NCBI RefSeq assembly: GCF_001975665.1
Contig: NZ_CP019419.1
Location: 2,959,501-3,023,500, forward strand
Reading direction: 5' to 3'
Length of the DNA stretch: 64,000 nt
DNA from: Polaribacter reichenbachii
Lineage (GTDB): Bacteria > Bacteroidota > Bacteroidia > Flavobacteriales > Flavobacteriaceae
Made by a program: the position numbers and the translations under genes. This document shows, in pieces, positions 27,108-37,196 of this stretch (its first letter is position 1; each line of letters starts with the position of its first letter). The notes beneath the pieces are model-generated. The model was not told the origin of the DNA and did not search any database. It saw only the letters and a list, made by a program, of their open reading frames with translations.

Positions 27108-29551
27108 AATTTCATAGACACTTTAAAATTTAAAACTCTACCAGTCATGTAATTAGGAATTCCGTATTGTGTTTTAGAATATACATCTCTAACCCAAGTA
27201 TTGGTAATTGCATTCTGAATATCGAACATATTAAAAAGTTCTAAACCAGCAGTAAGTTCTTTAAATTTAGACAACAAACCCGTTGTAAACTGTTTATTAT
27301 TATCAGCAAAAACATAAGAAACTCCTAAATCTGCACGTCTATAATCTCTTAATCTATCTTGAAAATTATAAGGATCTGAATAAGAAGGCGAACCACCCGG
27401 AACACCAGAATTATATACTAAATTTAAGTAGGCTTTTAAATCTGGCAAATTAGGTACATAATCTTGAAACAGAATACCGAATTTAATGCGTTGATCAGAA
27501 GGTCTTGCAATATTACCTTGATTATTAATGTTTTCTTCAGTTTTTAAATAACCTAAACTCACCCAACTTTCACTTCCTGGAACAAACTCACCATTTAAAC
27601 GCATATCTAATCCGTATGCATAAGCTGTTGTTGCGTTATCTGCTCTATATCTTATTCTAACATTATCTATAGAATAGGCATTTACATCAGATAAATCTTT
27701 GTAATACATTTCTGTGGTTAATTTAAAAGGTCTGTCCCACATTGTAAAACTATAATCCATACCAGTTACAAAATGTATGGATTTTTGAGCTTTTACATCA
27801 ACATTTAAATCGCCATTAAAATCTCTTAATTCTCTGTAAGAAGGTGGTTGCGCATACATTCCTCCAGAAACTCTAAAAAGCATATCTTTTTCCCAATCAG
27901 GTTTTATGGCAAATTGTAATCTAGGACTAATTATTGTTTGATTTTCAGAATCAACCCCATTACCAGTTACAGACCAATTTTGTGCTCTAATTCCTAAATT
28001 ATAGAATACTTCGTGATCGTTCCAAAACAAACGTTGATTGAATTGTACAAAGCCAGAAAAACGAGAAATAGCAACGTTATTATCTTTTCTGATAGATTGA
28101 TAAGGAGTAATTTCACCTTCAAAAGGATCGTAAGGTTGATTGTTTCCTGAATGATGTGGAGGTCTAATTGAAAAACCTAAAGAATCTATAACTTCCCATT
28201 CTCTAATTCTGTCTTGTATATCTTCCTTTTGATATTTTACACCAAAATCCCATTGTTTGTCATTATTTTTGATTGTTCCTCTAACTTGAAGATTTGTAAT
28301 TAAAGCATCTAAATCATTACGAGCGTGATTTAGTTGAGAACCAATTCCTTGAGAAAACTCAACTTCACCAAAATTTTCAGATCCAATATTTGAATCTACT
28401 TCACCTAAATTATATTGTGCAGCAATATCAAAATGTTCTTCTTCTTGCGTATTGTATCTAGAAGCTGTGGTTTTTAAAGTAAAGTTATCATTCACTTTAT
28501 AATTCGCAGATAAAGCACTAAATAAAGTTAAATATTTGTCTTGTTCTTGGCCTGAATAAAAAACAACCAATTCTAAAGGATCTGCAACTGTACCAAAACG
28601 TGTTCTTCTAGATAAAGGTTGATAATTATAATTGTTTAAAGAAAAATTACCGAGAAAACTTAATTCAAATTTATTAGAAAAATCATACGTTAAATAGGTT
28701 TGTACGTCTGTAAATTTAGGTCTAAAATTAGTTTCTATTTGTTTACTGTTTACAAATAAACTGTTGTCTCTATAACGAACTCCAGTAATTGTGCTTAGTT
28801 TTTTATCTAAAAACTGACCTTCGAAAGTTACACTTGCACCTAACAAACTAGCATCTATTGTAGTTGCTGTTTCAGTTGGTTTTCTGTAAGTTATATCTAA
28901 AACAGAAGATAATTTATCACCGTATTTTGCTTGAAAACCACCTGCAGAAAAATTAATATTCTGCACCATATTTGTGTTGATAAAACTTAAACCTTCTTGC
29001 TGGCCAGATCTAATTAAAAAAGGCCTATATACTTCAATACCATTAACATAAACTAAATTTTCATCAAAATTACCACCTCTAACATTGTATTGTGTACTTA
29101 ATTCATTGTTGTTATTTACACCAGCAAACGTCATTAAAGTATTCTCTACACCAGCATTTGGGCCAATGGTATTTTTAACCGTTTTTATGTCTATAGATTC
29201 AATTCCTGACGCTTCTTTTCTGATGTCTTTTACAACTATTTCGTTTAATTTTTCGGTTTTTAAAATTAGAGTAGGTGAGAAACGAATTATATTTCTACTT
29301 TTTGCAGTAATTATTTTTGTGATGCTTCTATATGAAACGTGACTGTAAATAATTGTTATTTCCTCATCCAAAGGAATTCTAATAGAATAATTACCATTTT
29401 TATCTGTAGATGTACCTGTATTTTTAAATTTTATAGATACATTTTCTACTGGTTCTTTTTTACTGTTTTTAATTGTACCTTTTAAAATAGTCGTTTTTTG
29501 AGCAATTAAAAAACTAGGAATAAAGAGTAGAAATAAGAATATTTTTTTCAC
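27104..29551 (-). CDS. TonB-dependent outer-membrane receptor with carboxypeptidase-like domain
   Basis: 815 aa from a GTG at 29551 (VKKIFLFLLFIPSFLIAQ is a good signal peptide; the frame extends further but into the upstream gene). After the signal come a CarboxypepD_reg-like domain (GTIKNSKKEPVENVSIKFKNTG), a plug (NNNELSTQYNVRGGNFDENLVYVNG) and a beta-barrel ending LNFKVSMKF. There is no SusD partner, so it is an ordinary receptor rather than a SusC pair. It starts 10 bp after the M23 peptidase stop and is probably co-transcribed with it. Confidence 0.87.
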   Translation of the reverse strand: MKKIFLFLLFIPSFLIAQKTTILKGTIKNSKKEPVENVSIKFKNTGTSTDKNGNYSIRIPLDEEITIIYSHVSYRSITKIITAKSRNIIRFSPTLILKTEKLNEIVVKDIRKEASGIESIDIKTVKNTIGPNAGVENTLMTFAGVNNNNELSTQYNVRGGNFDENLVYVNGIEVYRPFLIRSGQQEGLSFINTNMVQNINFSAGGFQAKYGDKLSSVLDITYRKPTETATTIDASLLGASVTFEGQFLDKKLSTITGVRYRDNSLFVNSKQIETNFRPKFTDVQTYLTYDFSNKFELSFLGNFSLNNYNYQPLSRRTRFGTVADPLELVVFYSGQEQDKYLTLFSALSANYKVNDNFTLKTTASRYNTQEEEHFDIAAQYNLGEVDSNIGSENFGEVEFSQGIGSQLNHARNDLDALITNLQVRGTIKNNDKQWDFGVKYQKEDIQDRIREWEVIDSLGFSIRPPHHSGNNQPYDPFEGEITPYQSIRKDNNVAISRFSGFVQFNQRLFWNDHEVFYNLGIRAQNWSVTGNGVDSENQTIISPRLQFAIKPDWEKDMLFRVSGGMYAQPPSYRELRDFNGDLNVDVKAQKSIHFVTGMDYSFTMWDRPFKLTTEMYYKDLSDVNAYSIDNVRIRYRADNATTAYAYGLDMRLNGEFVPGSESWVSLGYLKTEENINNQGNIARPSDQRIKFGILFQDYVPNLPDLKAYLNLVYNSGVPGGSPSYSDPYNFQDRLRDYRRADLGVSYVFADNNKQFTTGLLSKFKELTAGLELFNMFDIQNAITNTWVRDVYSKTQYGIPNYMTGRVLNFKVSMKF

Positions 29552-29561
29552 AAAAATTAGT

Positions 29562-31259
29562 TTATTGTTTCTTAAAGAACGTTGCAGATAACTCATTCGT
29601 ATTTCCAACATTGTCTGATACTACAAGTTTAAAGATATGTTTACTTCCCACCAATTTTTTATCACTAAAATTATAGGTTAAAATTCTTTTTTTATGGTTG
29701 TATTGCATTAAAATCCATTTACCATCAATTGTGGCTCTCCAATTTTTTATGCCAGAACCAATATCACTAATTTTTACTTTTAATGTTTTAGCACTACTAA
29801 TCCATTGTTGGTCTTTAAAATAGAGCAATTTAATTTTTGGTTTTATAGAATCTGTAGCTAAAGTGTAGTTTCCTAAAACTTTAGTTGTGGTATAAAAAGT
29901 AGTATCTTTTTTTCTAGTATAGTAGTATCTTGGGTATTTAGGATATTCTAAATTGGCAATATAAAGCTGTTGCTTTTCTTTTTCTGAATATTTAGATACG
30001 TTAAATGTTAGCGTAAAACTTTTATTTAATGGTACAGTTGGTTTATGAATTTTGGCGATATTATTATCAACCTTAAAATCTAGATACAAATCTTTATAAA
30101 AAGTATTTTTAGGAAATGCGATACTAACATCACCTTCACTAAATTTATAAAAGTTTTTAGCTATAATTTTATAAGCGGTTGTGTCTTTTTGAGCAGAAAA
30201 GACGGTATTACTTTCTATACCAGAAACAGGAATTTTAATAGCACTTTTATTGCCTGCAAAATCTTTTGCGATAATTTCTATATTATAATTCATTCCTTTT
30301 TGGATGTTAATTTTTCCATTATTAATTAACTTTTCATAGGTCGATAATTTATTCGCAGTTTCTTTATGTGTTTTTTGATAACGTCTTTTGTATTTTTTGT
30401 AATGCTCGTAATCAATATGTAAGTTTAAGTATTTACTTTCTGCAAAAGAAAAAGTTTCTACATCATGATAATAAAAACGTTTGCCATTTACAAACATTTC
30501 TAAACTGTAAATTCCGTTTTTATTAGGTACACCATTAAAACGATCAAAAACGCTAACTCCAAAACTTATGTAACCGCTTGCAGTAATTTTATCAGCAATA
30601 TAATTTCCATTTCCAAGACTTTTTATAGGGATTTGAAAACTCTTTTTTTGTTGATTAATTCTAGCATCAGTACTTAAAGTATACCCTTTTAAAGACTGAA
30701 AAGCAGGTGTTCTAGTATCTTGAACTTTTATACCAAATAACAAAGGATTTATTATGTTTTCTGATGCAGTATTTCTAATTTCAAAATGCAAATGTGGTCC
30801 ACCAGAACCACCAGTATCACCAGAATAAGCGAGAAGATCTCCTTTCTGTAGTGGGAATTTATCCTCTTTTAAAAAAAGATTTCCAGTATTATAATCTTCC
30901 TTTTTGTATTGAACGCTTTTAACATAAGCTTCAATTTCATCATTAAATTTACTTAAATGACCGTATACGGTTGTAAATCCATTTGGGTGCGTAACATAAA
31001 TCGCTTTACCATAACCAAATTGCTGCACTTTAATTCTAGATACATAACCATCTGCAGCTGCAAAAACTTTTAAACCTTCTTTACCTTGAGTTTTAATGTC
31101 TAAACCTGCGTGAAAATGGTTGCTTCGTAATTCACCAAAAGAACCAGATAGAAAAACAGGAACATCTAAAGGGTTTCTAAAGTAATCTGTTGGATATTTC
31201 TCTTGAGAAAATGTAAAAAAATGGAATGCTAAAAGAGTAAATAATATAAGCTGTTTCAA
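29562..31259 (-). CDS. M23-family peptidase
   Basis: 565 aa, TTG start giving a clean signal peptide (KQLILFTLLAFHFFTFSQ). The LytM/M23 domain is at residues ~35-180: HFHAGLDI supplies His and Asp ligands, VYGHLSKF and GGPHLHFEIRN the others. All zinc ligands are present, so it is likely an active cell-wall endopeptidase. The C-terminal 370 residues are beta-rich, Ig-like. Transcribed divergently from the zapA operon. Confidence 0.85.
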   Translation of the reverse strand: MKQLILFTLLAFHFFTFSQEKYPTDYFRNPLDVPVFLSGSFGELRSNHFHAGLDIKTQGKEGLKVFAAADGYVSRIKVQQFGYGKAIYVTHPNGFTTVYGHLSKFNDEIEAYVKSVQYKKEDYNTGNLFLKEDKFPLQKGDLLAYSGDTGGSGGPHLHFEIRNTASENIINPLLFGIKVQDTRTPAFQSLKGYTLSTDARINQQKKSFQIPIKSLGNGNYIADKITASGYISFGVSVFDRFNGVPNKNGIYSLEMFVNGKRFYYHDVETFSFAESKYLNLHIDYEHYKKYKRRYQKTHKETANKLSTYEKLINNGKINIQKGMNYNIEIIAKDFAGNKSAIKIPVSGIESNTVFSAQKDTTAYKIIAKNFYKFSEGDVSIAFPKNTFYKDLYLDFKVDNNIAKIHKPTVPLNKSFTLTFNVSKYSEKEKQQLYIANLEYPKYPRYYYTRKKDTTFYTTTKVLGNYTLATDSIKPKIKLLYFKDQQWISSAKTLKVKISDIGSGIKNWRATIDGKWILMQYNHKKRILTYNFSDKKLVGSKHIFKLVVSDNVGNTNELSATFFKKQ

Positions 31260-31346
31260 AAGGCAAAATTTTAGGTAAAAATAATAAAAAACATTCTTTT
31301 GGTAATTTGTTTAGCTTCAATGTATTAGTAAAAAAGTAATAAAATG

Positions 31347-31377
31347 TTGTAAAATTTAAAACAGAATGTTAACTTTG
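31347..31377 (+). promoter_or_regulatory. Bacteroidetes-type promoter
   Basis: TTG at 31347-31349, 20 bases, then TAACTTTG at 31370-31377. This fits the Bacteroidetes primary sigma consensus TTG-N19to23-TAnnTTTG. It lies 28 bp before the start of the coiled-coil/zapA operon. Confidence 0.75.
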
Positions 31378-31404
31378 TAAGAATAGTTTATTCTAATAAA
31401 TGAA

Positions 31405-31695
31405 ATGAGTAATACATTAGAAGCAATTGAGTTACTAGAAAAAACGTTGAAAAACTTACTTTCTAAGTACGAGTTTTTAAAACAAGAAAATGAAATATTG
31501 CTTCAAAATAATACACAATTACAACATCAGTTAATAGAATTAAAGCAAGATTATACTAATCAAACCAAAGAATTCGATTTGCTTAAAATTGCAAAAACTA
31601 TTGAGGGCAGTAGTACAAATACAAAAGATACAAAACTGAAAATAAATTCGTTGATTAGAGAAATTGATAAATGTATAATTCAGTTACAAGAATAA
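31405..31695 (+). CDS. Small coiled-coil protein upstream of zapA
   Basis: 96 aa, almost entirely heptad-patterned (LEAIELLEKTLKNLLSKYEFLKQENEILL ...), with no signal peptide. Length and position 13 bp before zapA suggest a cell-division partner, similar in kind to ZapB, but no family could be assigned with certainty. The ATG at 31405 follows a clear promoter. Confidence 0.65.
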   Translation: MSNTLEAIELLEKTLKNLLSKYEFLKQENEILLQNNTQLQHQLIELKQDYTNQTKEFDLLKIAKTIEGSSTNTKDTKLKINSLIREIDKCIIQLQE

Positions 31696-31708
31696 AGTTC
31701 TTTTTATT

Positions 31709-32002
31709 GTGAGTAATAAATTAAAGATTAATGTTGTAATTGCTGGTAGAACCTACCCTTTAAGTGTAAATAACACCAAAGAAGAAGAAGGTATGCGTAA
31801 AGCCGCTAATGCAATTAACAAGTTAATTTCTATGTACGAGCAAAATTATGCAGTAAGTGATAAACAAGATGTTTTAGCAATGTCTGCATTACAATTTGCA
31901 TCAAAATTAGAAATATTATCTTTACAAAAGTCAGATAATAAAAAGGAAGAAATACAAAAGCTAAATGAACTTACCAATTTGGTAAAAACGCATTTAGAAT
32001 AA
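31709..32002 (+). CDS. zapA: Cell division protein ZapA
   Basis: 97 aa, GTG start. Matches ZapA: an N-terminal strand region KINVVIAGRTYPLSV, the EEEGMRKAANAINKLISMYEQ helix and a C-terminal coiled coil. It binds and bundles FtsZ. It is followed directly by a 6S-like RNA, the same neighbour order as zapA-ssrS in many bacteria. Confidence 0.88.
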   Translation: MSNKLKINVVIAGRTYPLSVNNTKEEEGMRKAANAINKLISMYEQNYAVSDKQDVLAMSALQFASKLEILSLQKSDNKKEEIQKLNELTNLVKTHLE

Positions 32003-32030
32003 GTTCATTAAAATACATTAACAACACACT

Positions 32031-32213
32031 GCCTACGTTAGTAATTGTTTATTAAACTCAACACTATTCTATTATGAAGGATGAGTCTTAACTACTATAG
32101 CATGCCATAGTTACTGAATTTATTTCAGTTTCAAGTTGGATCCTTGAACAGTTAGTTAGTCCTATAAATGTCATTTTGGAGTTTAAAAACCTAGCTAATG
32201 TAGGCTTTTTTTA
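32031..32213 (+). ncRNA. ssrS: 6S RNA (6S-Flavo type)
   Basis: A ~180-nt non-coding stretch between zapA and rny with closing arms GCCTACGTTAG (32031-32041) and CTAATGTAGGC (32195-32205), one G-U pair, followed by seven T. It has interior partly paired regions and a large open centre, as expected for 6S RNA, which sequesters RNA polymerase. Location and terminal helix match the flavobacterial 6S class; ends are estimated from the helix. Confidence 0.82.
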
Positions 32214-32230
32214 TATATAAATTTTAAATT

Positions 32231-33799
32231 ATGGATGGAATGGTACTACCCACTATTATGGGAGTTTTAGTAGGGATAGCAATAGGTTTTATGATTTTTA
32301 AAGCCTTAGAAAAATCAAGAGGTAAGAAAATTCTTGATGGTACAAGAAAAGAAGCAGCAACAATATTAAAAGAAGCAAAAATTGATGCAGAATCAGTAAA
32401 GAAAGATAAAATATTACAAGCAAAAGAAAAATTTATTGAACTAAAAGCTGAGCACGAAAAAGTAATCTTATCAAGAGAAAAGAAGATTTCTGATGTTGAG
32501 AAAAGAATTAGAGATAGAGAGTCTAAAGTAGCTTCTGAACTTGATAAAAATAAACGATTAAACCAATCTTTAGAAAGTAAAGAAAAAGATTATAATTTTA
32601 AATTAGATTTCTTAGAAAAGAAAGAAGATGATTTAGAAAAAATGCATAAACGCCATGTAGATATGTTAGAGCAAATCTCTGGTTTATCGGCAGAAGAAGC
32701 TAAAAAAGAATTGGTTGCCTCTTTAAAAGATGAAGCCAAAACAGAAGCAATGGCTTTTGTACAAACTTCTATAGAAGAAGCTAAATTAACTGCAGAACAA
32801 GAAGCAAGAAAAGTTGTTTTAGGTACTATACAAAGAGTAGGTGTAGAGCAAGCTGTAGAAAATTGTGTATCTGTTTTTAACTTAGAATCAGATGATGTAA
32901 AAGGTAGAATTATTGGTAGAGAAGGGCGTAATATTAGAGCTTTAGAATCTGCAACTGGTGTAGAAATTATTGTTGATGATACTCCAGAAGCTATTATTTT
33001 ATCTTGTTTTGATCCTGTTCGTAGAGAAATTGCACGTTTAGCAATGCACAAATTAGTAACAGATGGTAGAATACACCCAGCAAGAATTGAAGAAGTTGTA
33101 AAGAAAACTGAGAAACAAATTAATCAAGAAATTATTGAGGTTGGTAAAAGAACAGTGATTGATTTAGGTATTCACGGTTTACATCCAGAGCTTATTAAAG
33201 CTGTTGGTAGAATGAAATATCGTTCTTCTTATGGGCAAAATTTATTACAACACTCACGAGAAGTTGCAAATCTTTGTGGAATTATGGCATCTGAAATGGG
33301 TATTAATGCTAAGTTAGCTAAAAGAGCAGGTTTATTGCATGATATTGGTAAAGTGCCAGAAGCAGAAAGCGAATTACCTCACGCATTATTAGGTATGCAA
33401 TGGGCTGAGAAATTTGGCGAAAAAGATGAAGTTTGTAATGCTATTGGAGCTCACCATGATGAAATTGAAATGAAGAGTTTATTATCGCCAATTGTACAAG
33501 TTTGTGATGCAATTTCAGGAGCAAGACCAGGTGCAAGACGTCAAGTTTTAGACTCGTACATACAACGTTTAAAAGATTTAGAAGCAATTGCTTTTGGTTT
33601 TAATGGCGTTCAAAAGGCATATGCAATTCAGGCTGGTCGTGAGTTAAGAGTTATGGTAGAAAGTACAAAAGTAAATGATACTAAAGCTTCTGAATTATCT
33701 TTTAGTATTTCTCAAAAAATACAGAATGATATGACCTATCCAGGTCAAGTTAAAGTTACTGTAATTAGAGAAACTAGAGCTGTAAATGTAGCGAAATAA
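32231..33799 (+). CDS. rny: Ribonuclease Y
   Basis: 522 aa. One N-terminal membrane helix, a long coiled coil (residues ~25-190), a KH domain with [21 protein letters not shown] near 220, and an HD domain (LLHDIGK near 372, then HHDE near 400). All catalytic HD residues are visible. Membrane-bound endoribonuclease that starts mRNA decay. A rho-independent terminator follows. Confidence 0.95.
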   Translation: MDGMVLPTIMGVLVGIAIGFMIFKALEKSRGKKILDGTRKEAATILKEAKIDAESVKKDKILQAKEKFIELKAEHEKVILSREKKISDVEKRIRDRESKVASELDKNKRLNQSLESKEKDYNFKLDFLEKKEDDLEKMHKRHVDMLEQISGLSAEEAKKELVASLKDEAKTEAMAFVQTSIEEAKLTAEQEARKVVLGTIQRVGVEQAVENCVSVFNLESDDVKGRIIGREGRNIRALESATGVEIIVDDTPEAIILSCFDPVRREIARLAMHKLVTDGRIHPARIEEVVKKTEKQINQEIIEVGKRTVIDLGIHGLHPELIKAVGRMKYRSSYGQNLLQHSREVANLCGIMASEMGINAKLAKRAGLLHDIGKVPEAESELPHALLGMQWAEKFGEKDEVCNAIGAHHDEIEMKSLLSPIVQVCDAISGARPGARRQVLDSYIQRLKDLEAIAFGFNGVQKAYAIQAGRELRVMVESTKVNDTKASELSFSISQKIQNDMTYPGQVKVTVIRETRAVNVAK

Positions 33800-33821
33800 G
33801 TTTTTACTTACATAATAAATT

Positions 33822-33854
33822 AAAAAACCTTGAGTATATACTCAAGGTTTTTTT
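33822..33854 (+). terminator. Rho-independent terminator after rny
   Basis: AAAAAACCTTGAGTATA and TACTCAAGGTTTTTTT form a strong hairpin with a short AT loop and a T-run, 22 bp after the rny stop. Confidence 0.9.
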
Positions 33855-33992
33855 CTGCCTTTTTGTTTTAAGTTTATGTTATTTTAAAAATAAATAAACG
33901 TTTTTTAGGTAACATTAAATTAAGACCTTTTTAAGGTTTTATAATCAATTCGCTAACTTTTAAAAAACATCATACTCATTTATAATATTTTG

Positions 33993-34030
33993 TTTTGTAG
34001 TCATTATTCAACCATAATCAAACTACAAAA
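33993..34030. promoter_or_regulatory. Inverted repeat before the susC start
   Basis: TTTTGTAGT (33993-34001) and ACTACAAAA (34022-34030) are exact reverse complements separated by 20 bp; the second arm abuts the ATG. It could be an operator or an mRNA hairpin covering the start. Function not known. Confidence 0.45.
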
Positions 34031-37000
34031 TGAAACACAAGTTTTTAGGTAAATTTTTAATTTTAATTTCTTTTTTTCTCAGCACAATTGCTTTTTCGCA
34101 AAAAGTTATTTCTGGAAAAGTTATAGATGAAACAGGAACACCTTTACCAGGTGCATCAATTAATATTATTGGTGAAAACAAATGGACCACATCAGACTTT
34201 GATGGTAATTTTACAATAGAGTATAAAGATGATAATAGTAAAATTAAAATTGTATTCTTAGGTTATTTAGACCAAGAAATTATCATTGGTAATAGAAACA
34301 ATATTACTATTACAATGCAATCTGATGTAAATACGTTAAGCGAAGTTATAGTTACTGCATTAGGTATTAAAAGATCTCAAAAAAAGGTGGGTTACGCTAC
34401 TCAAAAAGTAGAAGCAGAAACTATTAAAGAAATATCAGCACCAAATGCTGCTAATTTAATTACTGGTAAAGTAGCAGGTTTAACAGTAAGTAATCCTACA
34501 GGTTTATTTCAAGCACCTTCATTTTCTTTAAGAGGTAAAACGCCTTTAATTGTTGTAGATGGTATCCCTGTAAGCACAGATTTTTATGATATTTCTCCTG
34601 ATGATATTATTGATATAACTGTTTTAAAAGGTACATCTGCTTCTGCGTTATATGGTTATCGCGGAGGAAATGGAGCAATTCAGATTACGACTTCTAAAGG
34701 TAAAAAATCAGACGGATTAGAAATTACAGTTTCTCAAAATACAATGGTAAGTGCTGGTTTTACTGTTTTTCCAGAAACGCAAACAGAATATGGAAATGGT
34801 TCTAATGGACAATATGAATTTTGGGACGGACAAGATGGTGGTATTTCTGATGGAGATATGATTTGGGGACCAAAATTTGAGCCAGGTGTAAAAATTGCGC
34901 AATGGAATAGCCCTATTTTAGATAATACAACTGGTGAAGTTACGCCTTGGTGGGGAGATGTAAGTGGAACAAAATATGATGATAAATCTCGTTATTCTAG
35001 AGTACCAATTGAATGGAAATATCATAATAACTTAAAAGATTTTTTAAGGACAGGCGTTATAAGTACTACAAACTTTTCGGTTACCAATTCTACAGAAAAA
35101 GGATCTTATCGATTATCTGGAAATTACAAATCTCATACAGGTAGAGTACCTAACACAAACTTAAAAACTGCTGGTTTAACTTTTAACTCATCAACTAAAT
35201 TATCAGATAAATTAACTTTAGATTCTAAGTTTGCGTTTAATAAAGTTTACTCACCAAACTATCCAAGACATGGTTACGGACCAAAAAACCATATGTATAC
35301 TATTTTAATCTGGATGGGAGATGATGTAAACGGACAAGAATTAAACGAACATAGATATATTCCTGGTCAAGAAGGATATAGACAAGCTAACTTTAATTAT
35401 GCTTGGTACAATAATGTGTATTTTGCAGCACACGAATTAAATCAGAAATATGATTCTAATGTTTTAAATGGTCAATTAAAATTAAATTATAAGGTAACTG
35501 ATGATTTAAATATTCAAGCAACGGGTTCTGCTGTTTTAAAAGATAGATTTGAAGACAGAGAAAGTCCTAAATCTTATTTAAACTACGGAGATCCAAGAGA
35601 TGGAGATTACAAAACTTGGAACACCAATTATTTAGATGTAGATTACAATATTCTTGCTACTTACAACAAAGAAATTTCTGAACAATTTTCGTTTAGTGCT
35701 AATGTTGGGGCATCATCAGAATATCATAAATATCAACAAGAATACAATGCAACAGATGGTATTATTGTTCCAGAATTGTATAGTTTAAACAATACAAAGG
35801 GTAACATTAAAGGGAGTACCAATTTTTCTGAAAGGTCTGTAAATAGTATCTACGGAATGTTAGAACTAGATTTTGATAATAAATTATTTTTAACACTTAC
35901 GGGTAGAACTGATAAACACTCTACATTACCAACAGATAATAATTCTTTATTTTATCCATCAGTATCTTTAAGTACAATGGTTTCTGAATGGTTTACTTTG
36001 CCAGAAGCTATCAATTATTTAAAAGTTTTTGGTTCTTGGGCACAGGTAAAAAGATCTTTAAGTGCGTATCAAATAAATTCTTATTATGATAATGCGGGTA
36101 CTTTTGATGGTAGCCCAGAATTATCATATTCTGGTAGTTTGGTAAATCCTGATATAGAAGGCTCGTTAACTACAAATGTTGAATTAGGTTTAAGCGCAGG
36201 ATTTTTAAATAATAGAATAGGTTTAGATTTTGCTTACTACAATGCAATTGATGAAAATTCTATAATTAACTTACCAATTTCTTTAGGTTCTGGGTTTTCA
36301 TCAAAAATAGAAAATGCTCACGAATTTACAACAAATGGTTATGAAGTTTCTGTTAGAGCAACACCTATAAAAAATACAGAATTTAGATGGGATGTTTTAA
36401 CCAACTGGTCTAAAAAAGTACAGCGTTTAACAAGATTAGATGAAGGTGCAGAACAATACAATAATTTAAGATTAAATGATAGAACTGATGCTTATTACGC
36501 AACAGTTTGGGAAAAATCTGCAGATGGCGATTTAATTTTAGATGCCAATACAGGTATGCCAACTAAAAATCCTTATAAACAAAATATTGGTAACAAAAAT
36601 CCGGATTGGAGATTTGGAATCGAGAATACCTTTAAATACAAAGATTTTTCATTAAAAATTGGTATTGATGGTGTTTGGGGAGGTTTAATGAGATCTTTAA
36701 CCGTAGAGAAAATGTGGTGGGGAGGTAAACATCCAAATTCTACATTGTATAGAGATGCAGAATATGCAAACGGAATTGGAACTGTATATGTACCAACAGG
36801 AGTAAATGTTACTGGCGGAACTGTACAAAGAGATTTAAATGGAAATGTAACTTCAGATACAAGAACTTATGCAACACATACATCTGCAGTAAGTTGGCAA
36901 GCTTGGTCTCAAAACTACCCTTATAGAGCGCAAGTAACTCAAGAAGAAAGCGAAACTTTTGCAAATGTTTTTGATAGATCTTATTTAAAATTAAGAACAG

Positions 37001-37191
37001 TTACTTTGGGTTACGATTTAACAGATGTTTTAAAACTTAAGGGTTTTAAACAAATTAATGCAAGTTTAAATGGTTACAACTTATTTATTTTGAAAAAAGC
37101 AGACATCATTGATCCTGATTTTGGGAATGATGACAATTTACAAGATCCTTCTACAAGATATTTAGGTTTAGGTTTAACTTTAAAATTTTAA
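34030..37191 (+). CDS. SusC-family TonB-dependent transporter (locus 1)
   Basis: 1053 aa. Signal peptide ending AFSQ, CarboxypepD_reg-like domain (GKVIDETGTPLPGASINIIG), TonB-type segment, plug with DGIPVSTDFYDISPDDI and LKGTSASALYGYRGGNGAI, then a large barrel ending LGLGLTLKF. There is no N-terminal STN domain, so no sigma/anti-sigma signalling is expected. Followed 5 bp later by susD and then a phosphoesterase, suggesting uptake of a phosphorylated or phosphatase-processed nutrient. Confidence 0.93.
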   Translation: MKHKFLGKFLILISFFLSTIAFSQKVISGKVIDETGTPLPGASINIIGENKWTTSDFDGNFTIEYKDDNSKIKIVFLGYLDQEIIIGNRNNITITMQSDVNTLSEVIVTALGIKRSQKKVGYATQKVEAETIKEISAPNAANLITGKVAGLTVSNPTGLFQAPSFSLRGKTPLIVVDGIPVSTDFYDISPDDIIDITVLKGTSASALYGYRGGNGAIQITTSKGKKSDGLEITVSQNTMVSAGFTVFPETQTEYGNGSNGQYEFWDGQDGGISDGDMIWGPKFEPGVKIAQWNSPILDNTTGEVTPWWGDVSGTKYDDKSRYSRVPIEWKYHNNLKDFLRTGVISTTNFSVTNSTEKGSYRLSGNYKSHTGRVPNTNLKTAGLTFNSSTKLSDKLTLDSKFAFNKVYSPNYPRHGYGPKNHMYTILIWMGDDVNGQELNEHRYIPGQEGYRQANFNYAWYNNVYFAAHELNQKYDSNVLNGQLKLNYKVTDDLNIQATGSAVLKDRFEDRESPKSYLNYGDPRDGDYKTWNTNYLDVDYNILATYNKEISEQFSFSANVGASSEYHKYQQEYNATDGIIVPELYSLNNTKGNIKGSTNFSERSVNSIYGMLELDFDNKLFLTLTGRTDKHSTLPTDNNSLFYPSVSLSTMVSEWFTLPEAINYLKVFGSWAQVKRSLSAYQINSYYDNAGTFDGSPELSYSGSLVNPDIEGSLTTNVELGLSAGFLNNRIGLDFAYYNAIDENSIINLPISLGSGFSSKIENAHEFTTNGYEVSVRATPIKNTEFRWDVLTNWSKKVQRLTRLDEGAEQYNNLRLNDRTDAYYATVWEKSADGDLILDANTGMPTKNPYKQNIGNKNPDWRFGIENTFKYKDFSLKIGIDGVWGGLMRSLTVEKMWWGGKHPNSTLYRDAEYANGIGTVYVPTGVNVTGGTVQRDLNGNVTSDTRTYATHTSAVSWQAWSQNYPYRAQVTQEESETFANVFDRSYLKLRTVTLGYDLTDVLKLKGFKQINASLNGYNLFILKKADIIDPDFGNDDNLQDPSTRYLGLGLTLKF

Positions 37192-37196
37192 TAAAA

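Noticed and set aside
32590..33051. 153-codon open frame opposite rny
   Set aside because: It lies wholly within the rny gene on the other strand, with no family resemblance or promoter; a coding shadow.
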